DNA from: Dysidea avara
Lineage: Eukaryota; Porifera; Demospongiae; Dictyoceratida; Dysideidae
NCBI RefSeq assembly: GCF_963678975.1
Contig: NC_089281.1
Location: forward strand, 9,759,277 to 9,823,276
Reading direction: 5' to 3'
Length of the DNA: 64,000 nt
The position numbers and the translations under genes are program-made. Positions within the stretch are counted from its first letter, which is position 1. Each line of letters opens with the position of its first letter. This document shows positions 33,183 to 45,169 of this stretch, in pieces. The notes below the pieces were generated by a model. It was not told where the DNA came from and did not search any database. It saw only the letters and a program-made list of their open reading frames with translations.

Positions 33183-35989
33183 CTTCCCCCTGCACTGATA
33201 ATCAGTTACCTCTTAACCCTAGTGATCCTACTCCCAATGATTATCTTGATAATTCATTTAATCGCTCCCTTACCGTCTTATCTCTAAATTGTCACTCTCT
33301 CTTAGCCAAAAAGGAGTCCTTTCTTAACCTTATCTGTTTCCATACCCCTGACATTATTATAGGTTGTGAATCATGTCTCAAACCTGATGTTAACAACTGT
33401 GAAATATTTCCATCTAATTACAATGTACATCGGATTGACCGTGCTGATGGCTATGGAGGCGTTTTTATAGCATGCCATGATTCTCTTGCTTCCTGTAACA
33501 TACAGATAGAAACATCCTGTGAACTAGTGGCATGCCAGATACAACTTCCCAACCAGCCTCACTTAATTATCTGTTCACTATACTGACCTCCATCAAGTAA
33601 TGAAGCTTATTTAAATGAATGCTGCTACCAGCTGGAATCTATCAGACATAGCTATCCTGACTCAGCACTGTGGATTGCTGGAGATGTCAATCTCCCAGAT
33701 ATAGATTGGGTCAACAACACCATCAACAGTCATCAATACTCACTTAACCTAAACCAGATATTTCTAGATTTCCTGCAAGATAATGCTTTGTCTCAACTTG
33801 TCAATTATCCAACCAGAGGCTCAAAAATACTAGATGTTTTTATTACTGATAGACCTTTGTTAGTTGAATTTTGTAACACAATTGATGGTATTAGTGACCA
33901 TGAAGCTATCCTTGTGACATCTTATGTCCTTGCTCCGTTAGGACCTCCTATAGAAAGATCTATTTACCTATGGTCTCAAGCTAATTTTGATCATATAAGA
34001 CAAGAAATGCAATCTTTGTGTGATGAGTTCATCACCACCTACTTGTCCTCTACACCAGTAGATGTCCTATGGAATAATTTTCTTGTGATATGCAATGCTG
34101 GTCTGGCCATGGTTCCCACTAAGTCCACTTCCACTCAACCTAAGTAAACCTGGGTAACCAACAATGTCAAACGCTTAAGTAGGAATAAACAACGTGCCTA
34201 CAATCGCGCACGTACTTCTGACTCCCCTTTAGACTGGTCCAAATATCATGACCTTAAAAGACAATGCCAAAGAGAATGTCGTCAAGCGTTTAATAATTAC
34301 ATCTCTTCCCTGATAGACCCTAATAGCAGCAAAGTTACCAAAAGATTATGGTCATTCATCAAAAGTGAAAAACAGGATAATACTGGAATTGGCCCTCTTA
34401 TCCACCAAGGAACTACGTTTACTGATTCTAAGGACAAAGCTAATGTGCTGGCTGATTATTTTTCATCTGTTTTCACATGCAACAACACTTCCCATTTACC
34501 TGAAGTAAATGACATCCCTTTGCCTAGCATATCACCATTAACAGTCCATGTTGAAGGAGTGGCCCAATTACTAACTAACATCCAACCACACAAAGCTAGT
34601 GGACCAGACAATTTACCTGCTTGTTTCCTCAAGGAAGTTGCTTACGAGATTGCTCCTGTTTTATCAATTGTATTCCAAGTATCATTAGACCAAGATCATT
34701 TACCAAATATTTGGCGAACTGCTGCAGTCGTTCCGATATATAAAAAAGGAAGTAAAACTGAGCCAAGCAATTACAGACCAGTATCCCTTACTTGTATTTG
34801 TTCCAAAATTCTAGAACACATTGTTTATTCTGCCATATCCAAACACTTAGAACACCACCAAACACTTTGTGATGAACAGCATGGATTTCGTAAGAGAAGA
34901 AGTTGTGAAACTCAATTGATTTCCACAGTGAATGATTTTGCCGAATGTCTGAATCAAAGGGGACAATGCAACATCCTTCTACTAGATTTCAGTAAGGCTT
35001 TTGATAAAGTTTCTCACTCGCTCCTGTATCACAAGCTAGCACATTACAGAGTACAAGGATCACTACTATTTTGGCTAAAATCATTTCTGAGTCACAGATC
35101 ACAATATGTTATTCTAGATAACCACAAAAGGGATACCACCCAGGTCCTTTCTGGTGTACCTCAAGGCACGGTTCTTGCCCCTCTATTGTTTTTGATTTAT
35201 ATTAACGACCTACCTTTTTCCATCCACAATAACATCAAACTGTATGCAGATGACGTATTGTTGTATTCTCGAATAACATCAATTGCTGACTGCTTAAGCT
35301 TACAGCAGGACTTAGACCTACTTGCTCAATGGGCCGACAGATGGAAGATGACATTCAATATCCTGAAATGTGAGTTCCTGAGAGTAACAAACCAACGCAA
35401 TCCTATCTTGCACACGTATTATATTGAAAATTTTCCCATTAAGGAAGTTCCATCTGCCAAATATCTAGGGGTCACCATCGACAACAAGCTTACCTTCAAT
35501 GACCATATCTAAACAATCACCGATAAAGCTAACCAAATCAATGTCTTTATTTACAGAAACCTGCGCCACTGTCCAAGCACTGTAAAATGTAACTGCTACA
35601 GAAGTATGGTCAGGCCAGTGCTTGAATATGCATCATCTGTATGGGATCCCCATACCTTAAATAATATTAATAGAATTGAAGCAGTACAGAGAAGAGCGGC
35701 CAGATTTTTCCTAAATGAGTTTTCAAGTTACTCTAGTGTTACTAACATGCTAAGCACACTTAACTTACCTCCTTTACAACAAAGAAGAGAGAGAGCTAAA
35801 CTTATAATGATGCATAAAATTATTAATGATCTTATTGATATCCCCAAAGAGTACTTTACCCCTAATGATTCACAATTAAGAAAAGGATACTACAGGCAAC
35901 TGACGACAAACATTGACTCATATAAATTTTCCTTTTCCCCCTCTGCAATTAAACTTTGGAACCCTCCCCCCCCCCCCCCTCCTATATAA
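33120..35989 (+). pseudogene. LINE ORF2: endonuclease plus reverse transcriptase
   Basis: One frame runs the whole way with only three stops (33584, 34145, 35510), each replacing a residue in otherwise continuous sequence. The APE-type endonuclease shows SLNCHSL, GDVNLPDIDW and SDHEAI. The reverse transcriptase shows GPDNLPACFL, LLDFSKAFDKVSH, GVPQGTVLAPLLF and the palm motif YADDVLLYS. Then come KYLGVTIDNKLTF and the C-terminal YASSVWDPHTL and RRAARFF. The end, normally WN-LPP, is altered by a C run (about 35967..35980) into a string of prolines. It is inactive as it stands. Confidence 0.92.
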
Positions 35990-36560
35990 TTAATTCCCCT
36001 TCCCTGGATAATTTTTGTAACAACTTAAGTAATTATATCTGTACGTTATAATCATTTGTGATTTCTGCACAGTAAAAACAAATAATAATAATAGTGAAAA
36101 TAACACAAAATACCTTGAATTCGATCGATTTTTCGCTGTCGTAATGTGCAGTGTTATTCTTTTGGGGCAAAACTCTCTCTCAAGCTTTGAGAGATTGTCC
36201 ACTCTTACTATGGAGTATAGGAAGTTTAATATAATTAATTAATATTTGGTAGTGACGTCGTGCGCATCGCCGATCGGCGAAAAAAAAGACGTTTCGTGAT
36301 CTGGAGCACAGCAGACTTGCAGGAAATACTGCAACATTTACTGCAGTGATCACCTCCAAGTCAAGTACCTGTGTGCAGAATATGGTGTGGATTGAAGTTT
36401 GCTAACCATCTGGCTGAGATCAGCGTCGTCAAATTTAGTAAAAATTCCTCCGCGATCCAACAAATATTGCAGTCTCGTGTACACAAGTACCTTTAAGTGT
36501 GTTGAATTATGGAAATGATTGCTCAGAACAAGTATAAACTTCTAGTGAAGGCTAGATTAC

Positions 36561-38349
36561 GTACACTTTAAGCAATATAACAGCATGCTAAATGCGATTT
36601 GTATTGCCAAAACCACCCTCTTGTAACTAATATCTAATTTTCGAAAAAATGTGGAATATACTTGACAACTACTCTGAGTACAGTTAAATAATCATTTTGT
36701 GATTGTTAGTTTAAAACTTCAGTAGTGACATAATGTATAAAAATCATTTTATGACCATTCTATAATTACATCTGACTGCTCAATTGGAGAGTTATAGTTA
36801 CATTGCTTTGGTGTAAACAGACCTATATAGTTTAATGCAGGCATATAGCTGTATACTGCATGCTTGCTACAGTAAAACTACTGTGCCTTTTTGAAAATAT
36901 CTTCTTTCTCATACTCAACAGGTGGTATAGTCTAGACATGCACTAGTATCTGCATTTGCATGATAATATGCAATGTACTATATTGAATATGTGCATGCTG
37001 AGCCCACTTATGCATGGGAGCAATATTATCAATATTATAGTAGCTATCAAAAGCAAATTTGCTCCAATTCTATAGTTGATGGTAATTAAATTAATGCAAG
37101 AAGTTCGTGAAATGCAGAAATATACTTACTAATCATATTTGCAACAAACAGTGGAAAGTTCAATGTGCTCAGCATTCACCACAAGCCATTAACACAGCTG
37201 AAATCCTTAAGATATTGAGTACTTGATTCTCTTCAGAACTGACCACATAATCATGCACTACATAATATGTATACAAGGACCATCCCTATAAATGAATCAT
37301 GAGTGACATATCTTCAATGCTTACAATATACACTGTATAGAGCCATTCGTATTACAAAGTATTGAGAATGTACATAATTATACTCTTTACACATGCAACT
37401 ACTGACATATAAATTTTAAATTAACCTCCAACTTCTAACTAGATCATCGTGTGCTGTGTAATGTATTACACTGCTATGATAGCAAACTTTGCCTACATTT
37501 AATCCATCCAGGACTGTGTGTAACACATGCTGTAAAGACATGCAGTTTTGGGTATACCTGCATGTTAATTTGCAATCTACAAAGCACCAAGAAGTACTCT
37601 TGCTCATCTGTTTCTTCACAGTGGAATTAATTCACTGTTTTCAGTAACTTGTATATACTTCTTTTGCATCTTAAACTTTTCTAAAAGTTTCAGTGTATCT
37701 TAAGATTGTATTGACAATTACGATCAAAATTTCTTCCAAATCACAAATAACTAAACTTCATTTTTTGGAGATTTTGTGTTATGGAAGTAATAGCTACTAT
37801 GATTTTAATATCTTGCATAGGATGTGATAATAGCTAGTAGACATGCATGATTGAGACTGAATAAGTTGATACTTTATAGTGCAAAATTATAGCTATACCA
37901 GGAAATATCACAGCTTTGTATGATAGTTCTCCCGAGTTCTCCATGCTGATGTGAATTCAAGGCATGTAAATTTTTTCCTGGTAAGCATACCACCAAACCT
38001 TGCATGCTACTGCATCTGAGTATCACATACAAGTAGATGACCGGATAAGCTCTGCATGATTTAGCTATCAAAAAGTGCTACAGTATATGGTAACCTAGCT
38101 GCATGTATACATATAATATGTATGTAGCTATATAGTTATATAGATCTATATAGCCATGCACACAAGACCTCTGGACTCCATCCTTGCTACAGAAAAGATC
38201 ATCTTACTGCATGTGCTCACAGAGATTTATCATTATATCAAGCCAATGATATTATGTGAGTGCCGTAAATTTTTTATTACGCCGGAGAGTTTTTGTTTTG
38301 CACAATAAATTGCATTAGCTATATTATCGGCTAAGTGTAAAATTTGCTG
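36561..38349. other. Loop of the foldback; no gene recognised
   Basis: About 1.8 kb of AT-rich DNA with only short frames (37416..37619 and 37874..38071 on the minus strand) and no recognised motif. Confidence 0.4.
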
Positions 38350-38930
38350 TCAGTAATAAAGCCTTCGCTGTAAGTTTATACTTGTTCTGAGCAATCATTT
38401 CCATAATTCAACACACTTACAGGTGCTTATGTGCATGAGACTGCAGTATTTGTTGGATCGCGGAGGAATTTTTACTAAATTTGGCGACGCGGGTCTCAGC
38501 CAGATGGTCAATAAACTTCAATCCACACCATATTCTGCACACAGGTACTTGACTTGGAGGTGATCACTGCAGTAAATGTTGCAGCATTTCCTGCAAGTCT
38601 GCTGTGCTCCAGATCACGAAACGTCTTTTTTTTCGCCGATCAGCGATGCGCGTGACGTCACTACCAAATATTAATTAATTATATTGAACTTCCATAAGAG
38701 TGGACAATCTCTCAAAGCTTGAGAGAGAGTTTTGGCCCAAAAGAATAACACTGCAAATTACAAGGGCGAAAAATCGATCGAATTCAAGGTGTTTTGTGTT
38801 ATTTTTACTAGAAGAGATGAACGAAATTTGCTGCCACTCTAGTGTTTTCTTGATTAGACCTACCCCTACACATGACTATAGTTTGTAAGTTAATTTGAAG
38901 ATATCGATTTTTCGATTTGCGGACCCTAAC

Positions 38931-38971
38931 TAGTCTGGCGTAGCCAGAAAAGGTCTGGCTACGCCAGACTA
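38931..38971. mobile_element. 41-bp mobile hairpin, perfect 9-bp TSD
   Basis: TAGTCTGGCGTAGCCAGA, a 5-bp spacer AAAGG, and TCTGGCTACGCCAGACTA: two perfect 18-bp inverted repeats and nothing else. It is flanked by GACCCTAAC on both sides (38922..38930 and 38972..38980). It inserted exactly at the outer end of the 31398..38928 foldback. Confidence 0.85.
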
Positions 38972-39203
38972 GACCCTAACTAAGAATAATATGAAACGCG
39001 GTTAAAATTATGTCATAAATAAATAAATAATAAATAATGTTCTCGAAAACTACGAGGTCTAGAGACATGAACTAACCGGGGATAGATTCGCCTGTGAATG
39101 AAGGCACAAACGTATAATCGTCGCTCCGGTTTGTGCTGATGAATTGACCATACGTGTAATTCTATATAACACCCATTACCACACCCTTGCTTAATATTTA
39201 CAG

Positions 39204-39514
39204 ATTGCGCGAGGAGAAGATTAGTGATGTCCGTGCAGGAGAGCCAGACGCCACTTTACGTGTAAAGAAGAAGATTACAAGTAACTTTTTATGTTTGCAA
39301 CATCTCAAGTCTCCATGCCAGCTGCCAGTGGATTCATTCACGTAAATAAACAATACAAGAAAGCTTTAAAACGTATGCCACGCTCTTTACAATACAGTTA
39401 CATATAAAATACAAGTAAACAATTTTGTCCTGTGCAGTTGGCATGGCGAACTTTGGTGTCAGGCAATTCGATACGCAGTTGATCTTTTTTGTCTTCACCT
39501 GGCGTAGCTACTAG
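39204..39514 (+). CDS. Possible terminal exon pair of an unidentified gene
   Basis: A good acceptor (TTAATATTTACAG) opens 39204..39280, encoding LREEKISDVRAGEPD then ATLRVKKKIT, and ends at a GTAACT donor. A strong acceptor (TTTTGTCCTGTGCAG) opens 39438, and the frame continues in phase for 24 codons (GMANFGVRQFDTQLI) to a stop at 39512. The phase agreement and splice sites make a real gene end plausible, but no protein family is recognised and no upstream exon is certain. Confidence 0.25.
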
Positions 39515-39629
39515 GCTCTGGCTGGCTTGGCTGTCTTCCTTTATCTGGCTTGCATACTCCTACAGTATTGTGTAGCTATCTCCTGCAAGTTGTGTATGCA
39601 TAATTATAGTGTGTCACCCATCACTGTGC

Positions 39630-39771
39630 TAGTCTCCAAATGACCGATGTTATTCAATTAACGTCCCCAGCGTCTGGGGACGGCTCAGAAGTAAACAGCT
39701 ATTGGAGTTGCACCAGACCCTTTTTTCCCCACCCAATACATGGGAAAAAGCGGTCTGGCTACGCGAGACTA
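39630..39771. mobile_element. 142-bp TAGTCTC-family element, perfect 9-bp TSD
   Basis: Starts TAGTCTCCAAATGACC and ends GGTCTGGCTACGCGAGACTA. TCACTGTGC flanks it on both sides (39621..39629 and 39772..39780). The right half is a hairpin (CCAGACCCTTTTTTCCCC against GGGAAAAAGCGGTCTGG). The left end is worn but keeps TAGTCTC. Confidence 0.8.
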
Positions 39772-40154
39772 TCACTGTGCCATTGTTACTCTACTGATGA
39801 ACCCTATGTAGCTCTAGTTGATGTTGATATACTGTGCTGTATATTGGCTAATAATTTTTATCTGGTGATGTTGCCTATAATATATTGCTGCATACAATAC
39901 TGCAATAATGTATAGTTCTCTCCTGTATGTTTTGTACACATATACTTTGTACACATCACTGTGCCATTACCACACCAATGATGTACTAGGACATAGCTAC
40001 TGGTGGCCTTTAGTTACGATGCCACTATTGTGTTATATCTGTCACTGCTGTGACATATTGAGATGATTTGGGTATCGTGCCTTCACCACCTAATAGCCTC
40101 ACCGGGGGGGCTGTCACATTGGTGTATGTACTTGGTTGTATGTGACGCGGTCCT

Positions 40155-41270
40155 AGTAATAATAATAAAATAAAATAAAAAAACTTCACTGCAAAGACTG
40201 AATATGCCGGAGAATACAACATGCGCATGGCATGGTAGCCCCATTCAAAATGGCGGCCGAAAAGTTAGTGTGGTTTTGGAAAGAGTCTATTGAAGAACTT
40301 TCTACAACAGAGGTAGGTAAACTGTTCCACTCATTAATCACTCTGTTCATAAAATAATTAGATCTGCATAACAATCTTGAATGTTGCTTGAACAATTTAA
40401 ACTGGTGTCCCCTGGTAGTAGTAGTAGTAGTGGAGTAGGTGTATAGATTAGTAAAGTCAGAGCTGAAGTAGTTGTTAAGAATTTTGTATAGAAAAATTAA
40501 ATCACCCCTCTGGCGTCTATACAACAGTGATGGTAAGGATAGTATTGACAGCCTCTCAGTATAGGATTTGTCATGTAGTGATGGGAGGAGACGGGTAGCT
40601 CGACGTTGTACCTATTCAACCTTTTTTCTGATCAAGGGTAAATAGTGGTCCCCTAATGGCATTACCATATTCCAAGATGGGTCGAACTAGTGTGGTAAAC
40701 AACTTAAACAACATACTCGAGTCAAGATATTCAAAGGATTTCTTGATCATGCCAAGTATTCGATTAGCTTTGGTTGTAACTTTAGCGGTATGGTCATGAA
40801 ACTTAAGCTTGTCATCAAAGAGAATTCCGACATCATTGTGGGATGTAACTGGGTCAATTGGAGTTTCATCAAGATAATAGAAGCCATGATGGTGAGCTGG
40901 GCCAAAATGGAAATGTTTACATTTGGAGATGTTAAACTTCAATTGCCAGAGTTGTGACCAGCTGTAAAGGCAATTTAAGTCATTCTGTAATGTAACGTAG
41001 TCTTCTTCGTTTCTTATCACACGGAAAATCTTTGTATCATCTGCAAACATGAACACAGGGCTAGACACAATTGATGGAATGTCATTAACAAACATAGTGA
41101 AAAGTAAAGAGCCTAACACAGATCCTTGAGGGACACCACTGGAGACTGGAGAGAAACGAGACTTATATCCATTCAATACAACTTGCTGTTTTCTGTTAGA
41201 TAAGAAATTCTTAATCCATTCTAAGAGATTGCCATTGCCATATGGACGTATAGTCCAAAGGTACATGTTG
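40155..41270 (-). pseudogene. 5'-truncated LINE, copy 3
   Basis: The minus-strand reverse transcriptase starts in the palm region. It shows WIKNFLSNRKQQVV, SGVPQGSVLGSLL, the catalytic FMFADDTKIF, then GILFDDKLKFHDH and TLVRPILEYGNA. A frame change near 40616 separates this from the C-terminal part (VINEWNSLPTSVV), which contains a six-threonine run from a (GTA)n microsatellite. It ends with (ATT)n-like sequence near 40155..40175. The GVPQGSVLGSLLF block and FADDTK differ from copies 1 and 2, so it is a different lineage in the same broad group. Inactive. Confidence 0.9.
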
Positions 41271-41546
41271 CGTTAGTATGGACTAATGGTCCATATGAAC
41301 GCTAGATTAGTGTACGGTAGGGGGATACGGAATTGTTGGGGTACCGGTATACTAAGCTTTTTTACAGCGCAACGTAGCCTAGATCAGGAGCGAGATCAGG
41401 AGAGGTATGGTCCCCAGTTGATTTATTCTTGTGTAAGTAGCTACGTGTTTTGTACTCGGTTTTGTACAAGGTTTTGTAAGTGATACGGGTTATTGTAAGC
41501 ACACCAAGGGCATGAAGGTAATACGTTCCTGTATCACCTACCCGTT

Positions 41547-41989
41547 TAGTCTCGCGTAGCCAGACCCTTTTCTTTTGTGTGGGGGCGGGAAAGAAATGGG
41601 TCTGGTGAACATAGTATAGCATCGTCGTTGGGCTATCCCGAGATTGTGGGGATTCTACTGCGCAGTTTCCTGATTGTTTGTGGGTGCGAATGACGTGTTT
41701 TGTTAACCGTTGTGTCATTTGCGTCCTGTTGCCATAGATATAAAGCGTGATCTGCATCATTTGCGTTCTATTACCATATTACTGCTTTTATATCTATGGC
41801 AACAGGATGCAAATGGTGCAATGGTTAGCAAAACACGTCATTCGCACCCACAAACAATCCGGAAGCTGCGCAGTAGAATCCTCACAATCTCGGGATAGGC
41901 CAACGACAATGCTATACTATGTTCACCAGACCCTTTTCTTTCCCCGCCCCAACACAAAAGAAAGAAAAGGGCCTGGTTATGTGAGACTA
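41547..41989. mobile_element. 443-bp palindromic TAGTCTCG-family element
   Basis: Starts TAGTCTCGCGTAGCCAGACC; the right end is CCTGGTTATGTGAGACTA. Arms of about 190 bp pair around a 55-bp centre; matching pairs include GGTGAACATAGTATAGCAT and AATGACGTGTTTTG. The 9-bp flanks CTACCCGTT and CTACCTGTG agree at seven positions. Confidence 0.75.
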
Positions 41990-42125
41990 CTACCTGTGGC
42001 CAGACCGCTTTTTCTCAGCACGGCGCTTATCGATTAGAATTATAAGTGCCTTTTTCGAGCAGGCACTTATAATTTTAATCGATAAGCGCCATGCTGAGAA
42101 AAAGCAGTCTGGCCACGCGAGACTA
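41990..42125. mobile_element. Hairpin element of the TAGTCTCG family
   Basis: GGCCAGACCGCTTTTTCTC, GGCGCTTATCGATTAGAATT and ATAAGTGCC form one arm. The other arm is the near-perfect inverse, ending GGCCACGCGAGACTA. It lies directly beside 41547..41989. The left end is worn (TACTACCTGTGGCCAG). Confidence 0.75.
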
Positions 42126-43214
42126 TTTATCACCCCCTGTATATCAGGCCTTGTCAGACTCGGTCAGACTTCTGTGTGTGCCCACCCTCCTACTGCTGAA
42201 ATAGCGAGATGACAAGCTATAGGACCAAATTGTGTATTTATTTATCCCACTAAGTAGGGACCTGCATTCTACTGAAGCCTGACTAAAATATACAGAGGAA
42301 CCCCTCAAAAAGGACACCCTTTAATGTGGACACTAGGTCCAATATATCATTTACTCTGATCTTTGTCCTTAGTCAAAATGAAAGTCAAGCAAGAAATATG
42401 CAGTAGGTTAAAAGACAAGCTTCGTTTGTAAAGTGTATACCACAATTGATACTTTTAGAGTTACAACATACTGTAATACAAGAATTTGGTCAAGAGTAAA
42501 GTGCGGATTTTGGTGTAAGTCAAGGGTCAAGGCTATTTTGACAGAGGATGATCGGAGTACAGGATATATTGGAGTACGTGCCGCCCCCTTGTAATCTTTA
42601 GGATACAGTAATTCTTCATAATCCCAAGTTCAGCAATGTATGCATATCATGAACTAAACCCAGTTAGAACGCTAAGCATGATTTTGAGGCGACCGGAATA
42701 GGCAGGTAGTGGAAATTTTTAGAGGCTAATTCATCAAAAAATTTCCCATTAAAGTTTTGCACTACTGTATATAAAGTACATGAGGTAGTTACAGTACTTG
42801 CATCCTCTGAGTGGAGTCACCTCAAATGGCTCGGTAATCGAATCACAATTGAAATCCACTTGTCCCAAGCTTGATTTTCCTAAAAGACTCTTGCAATTAG
42901 TCACTTGATGAAATACAAAAGCTTAACTGTAGACATGAATTATAATAACTAAACTAAACATTAAAACCTTAAACTATTTAAAGTCAAGTGGAAAGCAGGG
43001 CCAGGGGTGTGGTGGAGAAGTATAATAGTTGATTTAAACATTTCGAAAATTGAAGATGTGCAATATGAGATGGATGAGTTGAGGTGACAGGAAATGGTTG
43101 TTGCTGTGCACAATAAAGGGTAAAATCAAAATTGGGAACCAATTGGTAAGCAAGAGGATCCAGATCAATAAATAGTAAAAAACTGTTCTTAGCAAAAGGC
43201 CAATGGCAAAGTGA
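42126..43214. other. No gene recognised
   Basis: Contains one stretch at about 42290..42350 resembling the GTGGAACCCCT...AAAGGACA MITE type (GAGGAACCCCTCAAAAAGGA). Otherwise nothing was identified. Confidence 0.35.
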
Positions 43215-43430
43215 TTATGCCAGTGGGTGGTGAACTCGGTGACTAGAGTCAACCACATGATACGGATGTCTGTCAGATAAAGTGCCAGTATCAACCTTCT
43301 CAGCAGCTAGGGATATCAAAGGGACCAAATTTGGTCCAACTTTTTGCTCCGCAGCAATAGCAATGGCCTCATCAAGTAATCCAGAGTCAGTTGGCCCTTC
43401 TTTATCCTTCACAATAACCGCTTGGGAAAT
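43215..43430 (-). CDS. Possible exon of an unidentified gene
   Basis: A minus-strand frame behind an acceptor-like TATTTCCCAAG reads VIVKDKEGPTDSGLLDEAIA, then AEQKVGPNLVPLISLAAEK, and ends VHHPLA at a stop. The composition is protein-like and uninterrupted for about 70 codons, but no family is recognised. It might belong to a host gene or to a mobile element. Confidence 0.3.
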   Translation of the reverse strand: MSQAVIVKDKEGPTDSGLLDEAIAIAAEQKVGPNLVPLISLAAEKVDTGTLSDRHPYHVVDSSHRVHHPLA

Positions 43431-44221
43431 AAAAATCACATAGATTTTTTTGTATTAGCTACTTTTTAGGCCTGGCTCATAGGTTATGAAGTCTGAGGGT
43501 TTTCTAACAAACGTGAATACTGAACAGTCATCATTATATAAGGAGGAGAGACTTTTAGCTGAAGCAGCCTTATATGAGATTTAAGCATGTAGCACTAAAT
43601 CCTTTGTGTATTCACCCAAAGTAATTTTGTATCAATTCATGAAAAATTTGTTCATCAAAATTTCCAACTCTACCCTGTACATCAAACACCCACCATTGCA
43701 ACTCTACCTTTTATTTTGCACAGCATATACAAACCTGGTAATATGTGAAGGTGTTCACTGTTCTGATTGGTCCGCATGCATGCACAGTATTGTGTTTTTA
43801 TGCATTTCGTTCAGCCACAGATAGATCACAATAACTGAAAGACCATATTTTTAGTGTCAAGGTACTAATTACTTGATTAAAGCAACCTAGCTTGTTTAAG
43901 TAAGGGTGCATGCCCAAACCTGGCTGCAGAGCTTGCTTGTTTGTAGAGTTTTTGTTAGAATAGCATGTCTAATGCTGCGTAGTGGGCTTACAGGGTTCTG
44001 AACACAAGTGGTCATGTTGATATACTAGTGCAATTGTATGCACATACGTACTTGAGTAAAAGTCAACTGCAATTTACGGATCATTGTTTTGGGGTATGTG
44101 TTGTACTGCTATCCAAAATGGTATTCGGTAGCAGCTATTTAATCAATTGGTTCAAAAATGTCATTGATGTGTAGTGTGCTAAGTAGACTGCTGTCAAGGC
44201 TGTGTTAGAGTTTCAATATTC

Positions 44222-44520
44222 AGGGCCGTAGCCAGACTTTTACCTGGGTAGGTTCTTTAGACAAAAAGGTGGACTTTTTGTGTGGTATAATACAGAATTA
44301 CATTATGGTGTGCTTAAAGAAGGATCTGAGGCTATGTAGCTCTCCTCAGGAAATTTTTTGAAAATGGATCCCAATCCCAATAAGGCTAAATTTAAGAGTT
44401 TTAGTCACTAAAAATAATAAAATTTTAGACTTTTGTACTGAAAATGTGGACCTTTTTACTGAAAATGAGGACCTTTTTGCTGAAGAGAGGGAACCCCCCT
44501 TCCCTACTGGCCTGCATATT
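44222..44520. mobile_element. Possible MITE starting CAGGGCCGTAGCCAG
   Basis: The start CAGGGCCGTAGCCAGAC has the look of a hAT-type end, and CTACTGGCCTG occurs about 300 bp on. The right end and target-site duplication are not clear. Confidence 0.3.
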
Positions 44521-45169
44521 TGTTGGCTAGTGCATGAATGGTGTAATGATGACATAATAATGTGATAAAGTGTCCCTTCAAGCCCCCCCCACTTGCAGTC
44601 TATATGCAATGTAAACTATATGTATGCACATTAATTACAATTGCTTGCTTGCTTTCATTGCATAAGTGTTCAAGTTATATTCTGTGTGTTTTTAATTACA
44701 GCCCCTACGCATACTGTTGATGCTAAGTGGCTGTCAAGGTAAAAATTATATGCTGGACGCTACATGTATAATGTGTGATTAGCAAAAAGCATGTGGAATT
44801 TAAGTAGTGTAAGTTTGTGCATACATACAAAAAGAAGGCTTTACATCATGCATACACCATGCTTTGCATGAGGTAGATCAAGTCTCTGACTAAGGTCTCT
44901 GCTATTGTCTATGACCTATCCACATCCTCTCACCTGTTGTAAATTTCAAAATAGGTTAATTAACATCCCCTGACTAGGTGAGTCCTCTCTCCTGGCTTGG
45001 CTTGTAAATGGGTTATTTAGCACCTCCTGGCTGAGTGTGGAGGGTTGGGGCAGACATGATGATCTCAAGAGGTTCCAGAAGAAAATGTGTGTGTGCGTGC
45101 GTGCGTGTGTGTGTGAGAGAGAGTATATTACTACTCAACAATATGGTGTGCTTCAGTCATTTTGTGATT

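Larger units (their letters stand above)
31515..36091 (+). mobile_element. Near full-length CR1/Jockey-type LINE, copy 2
   Basis: The boundaries are set by comparison with the intact opposite arm of the foldback: CATCTCTTC stops at 31514 and TAGTGAAAATAACAC resumes at 36092. The LINE is about 4.58 kb including a 441-bp nested insert, starts ACGTGAGACACATAG and ends in (AAT)n. It carries ORF1 and ORF2, which overlap by about 60 bases. Only a few stops and one insertion prevent coding, so it is relatively young. No target-site duplication is evident. Confidence 0.85.
31398..38928. mobile_element. ~3-kb foldback element interrupted by a LINE
   Basis: The outer ends are inverse copies: GGGTCCACAACCGAAAAATC at the left and GATTTTTCGATTTGCGGACC-type sequence, read on the opposite strand, at the right. 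Matching arms are 31398..31514 plus 36092..36560 at the left, and 38350..38928 at the right. Landmarks are GAATTCGATCGATTTTTCGC, CTCTCAAGCTT and ACGTTTCGTGATCTGGAGCA. Without the LINE (31515..36091) the element is about 2.95 kb. TA flanks both ends. The central 1.8 kb shows no gene. Confidence 0.8.

Noticed and set aside
40257..40320. Plus-strand start ATGGCGGCC with a following donor, as a host exon
   Set aside because: It is antisense to the conserved C-terminal end of a LINE, which explains the sequence better.
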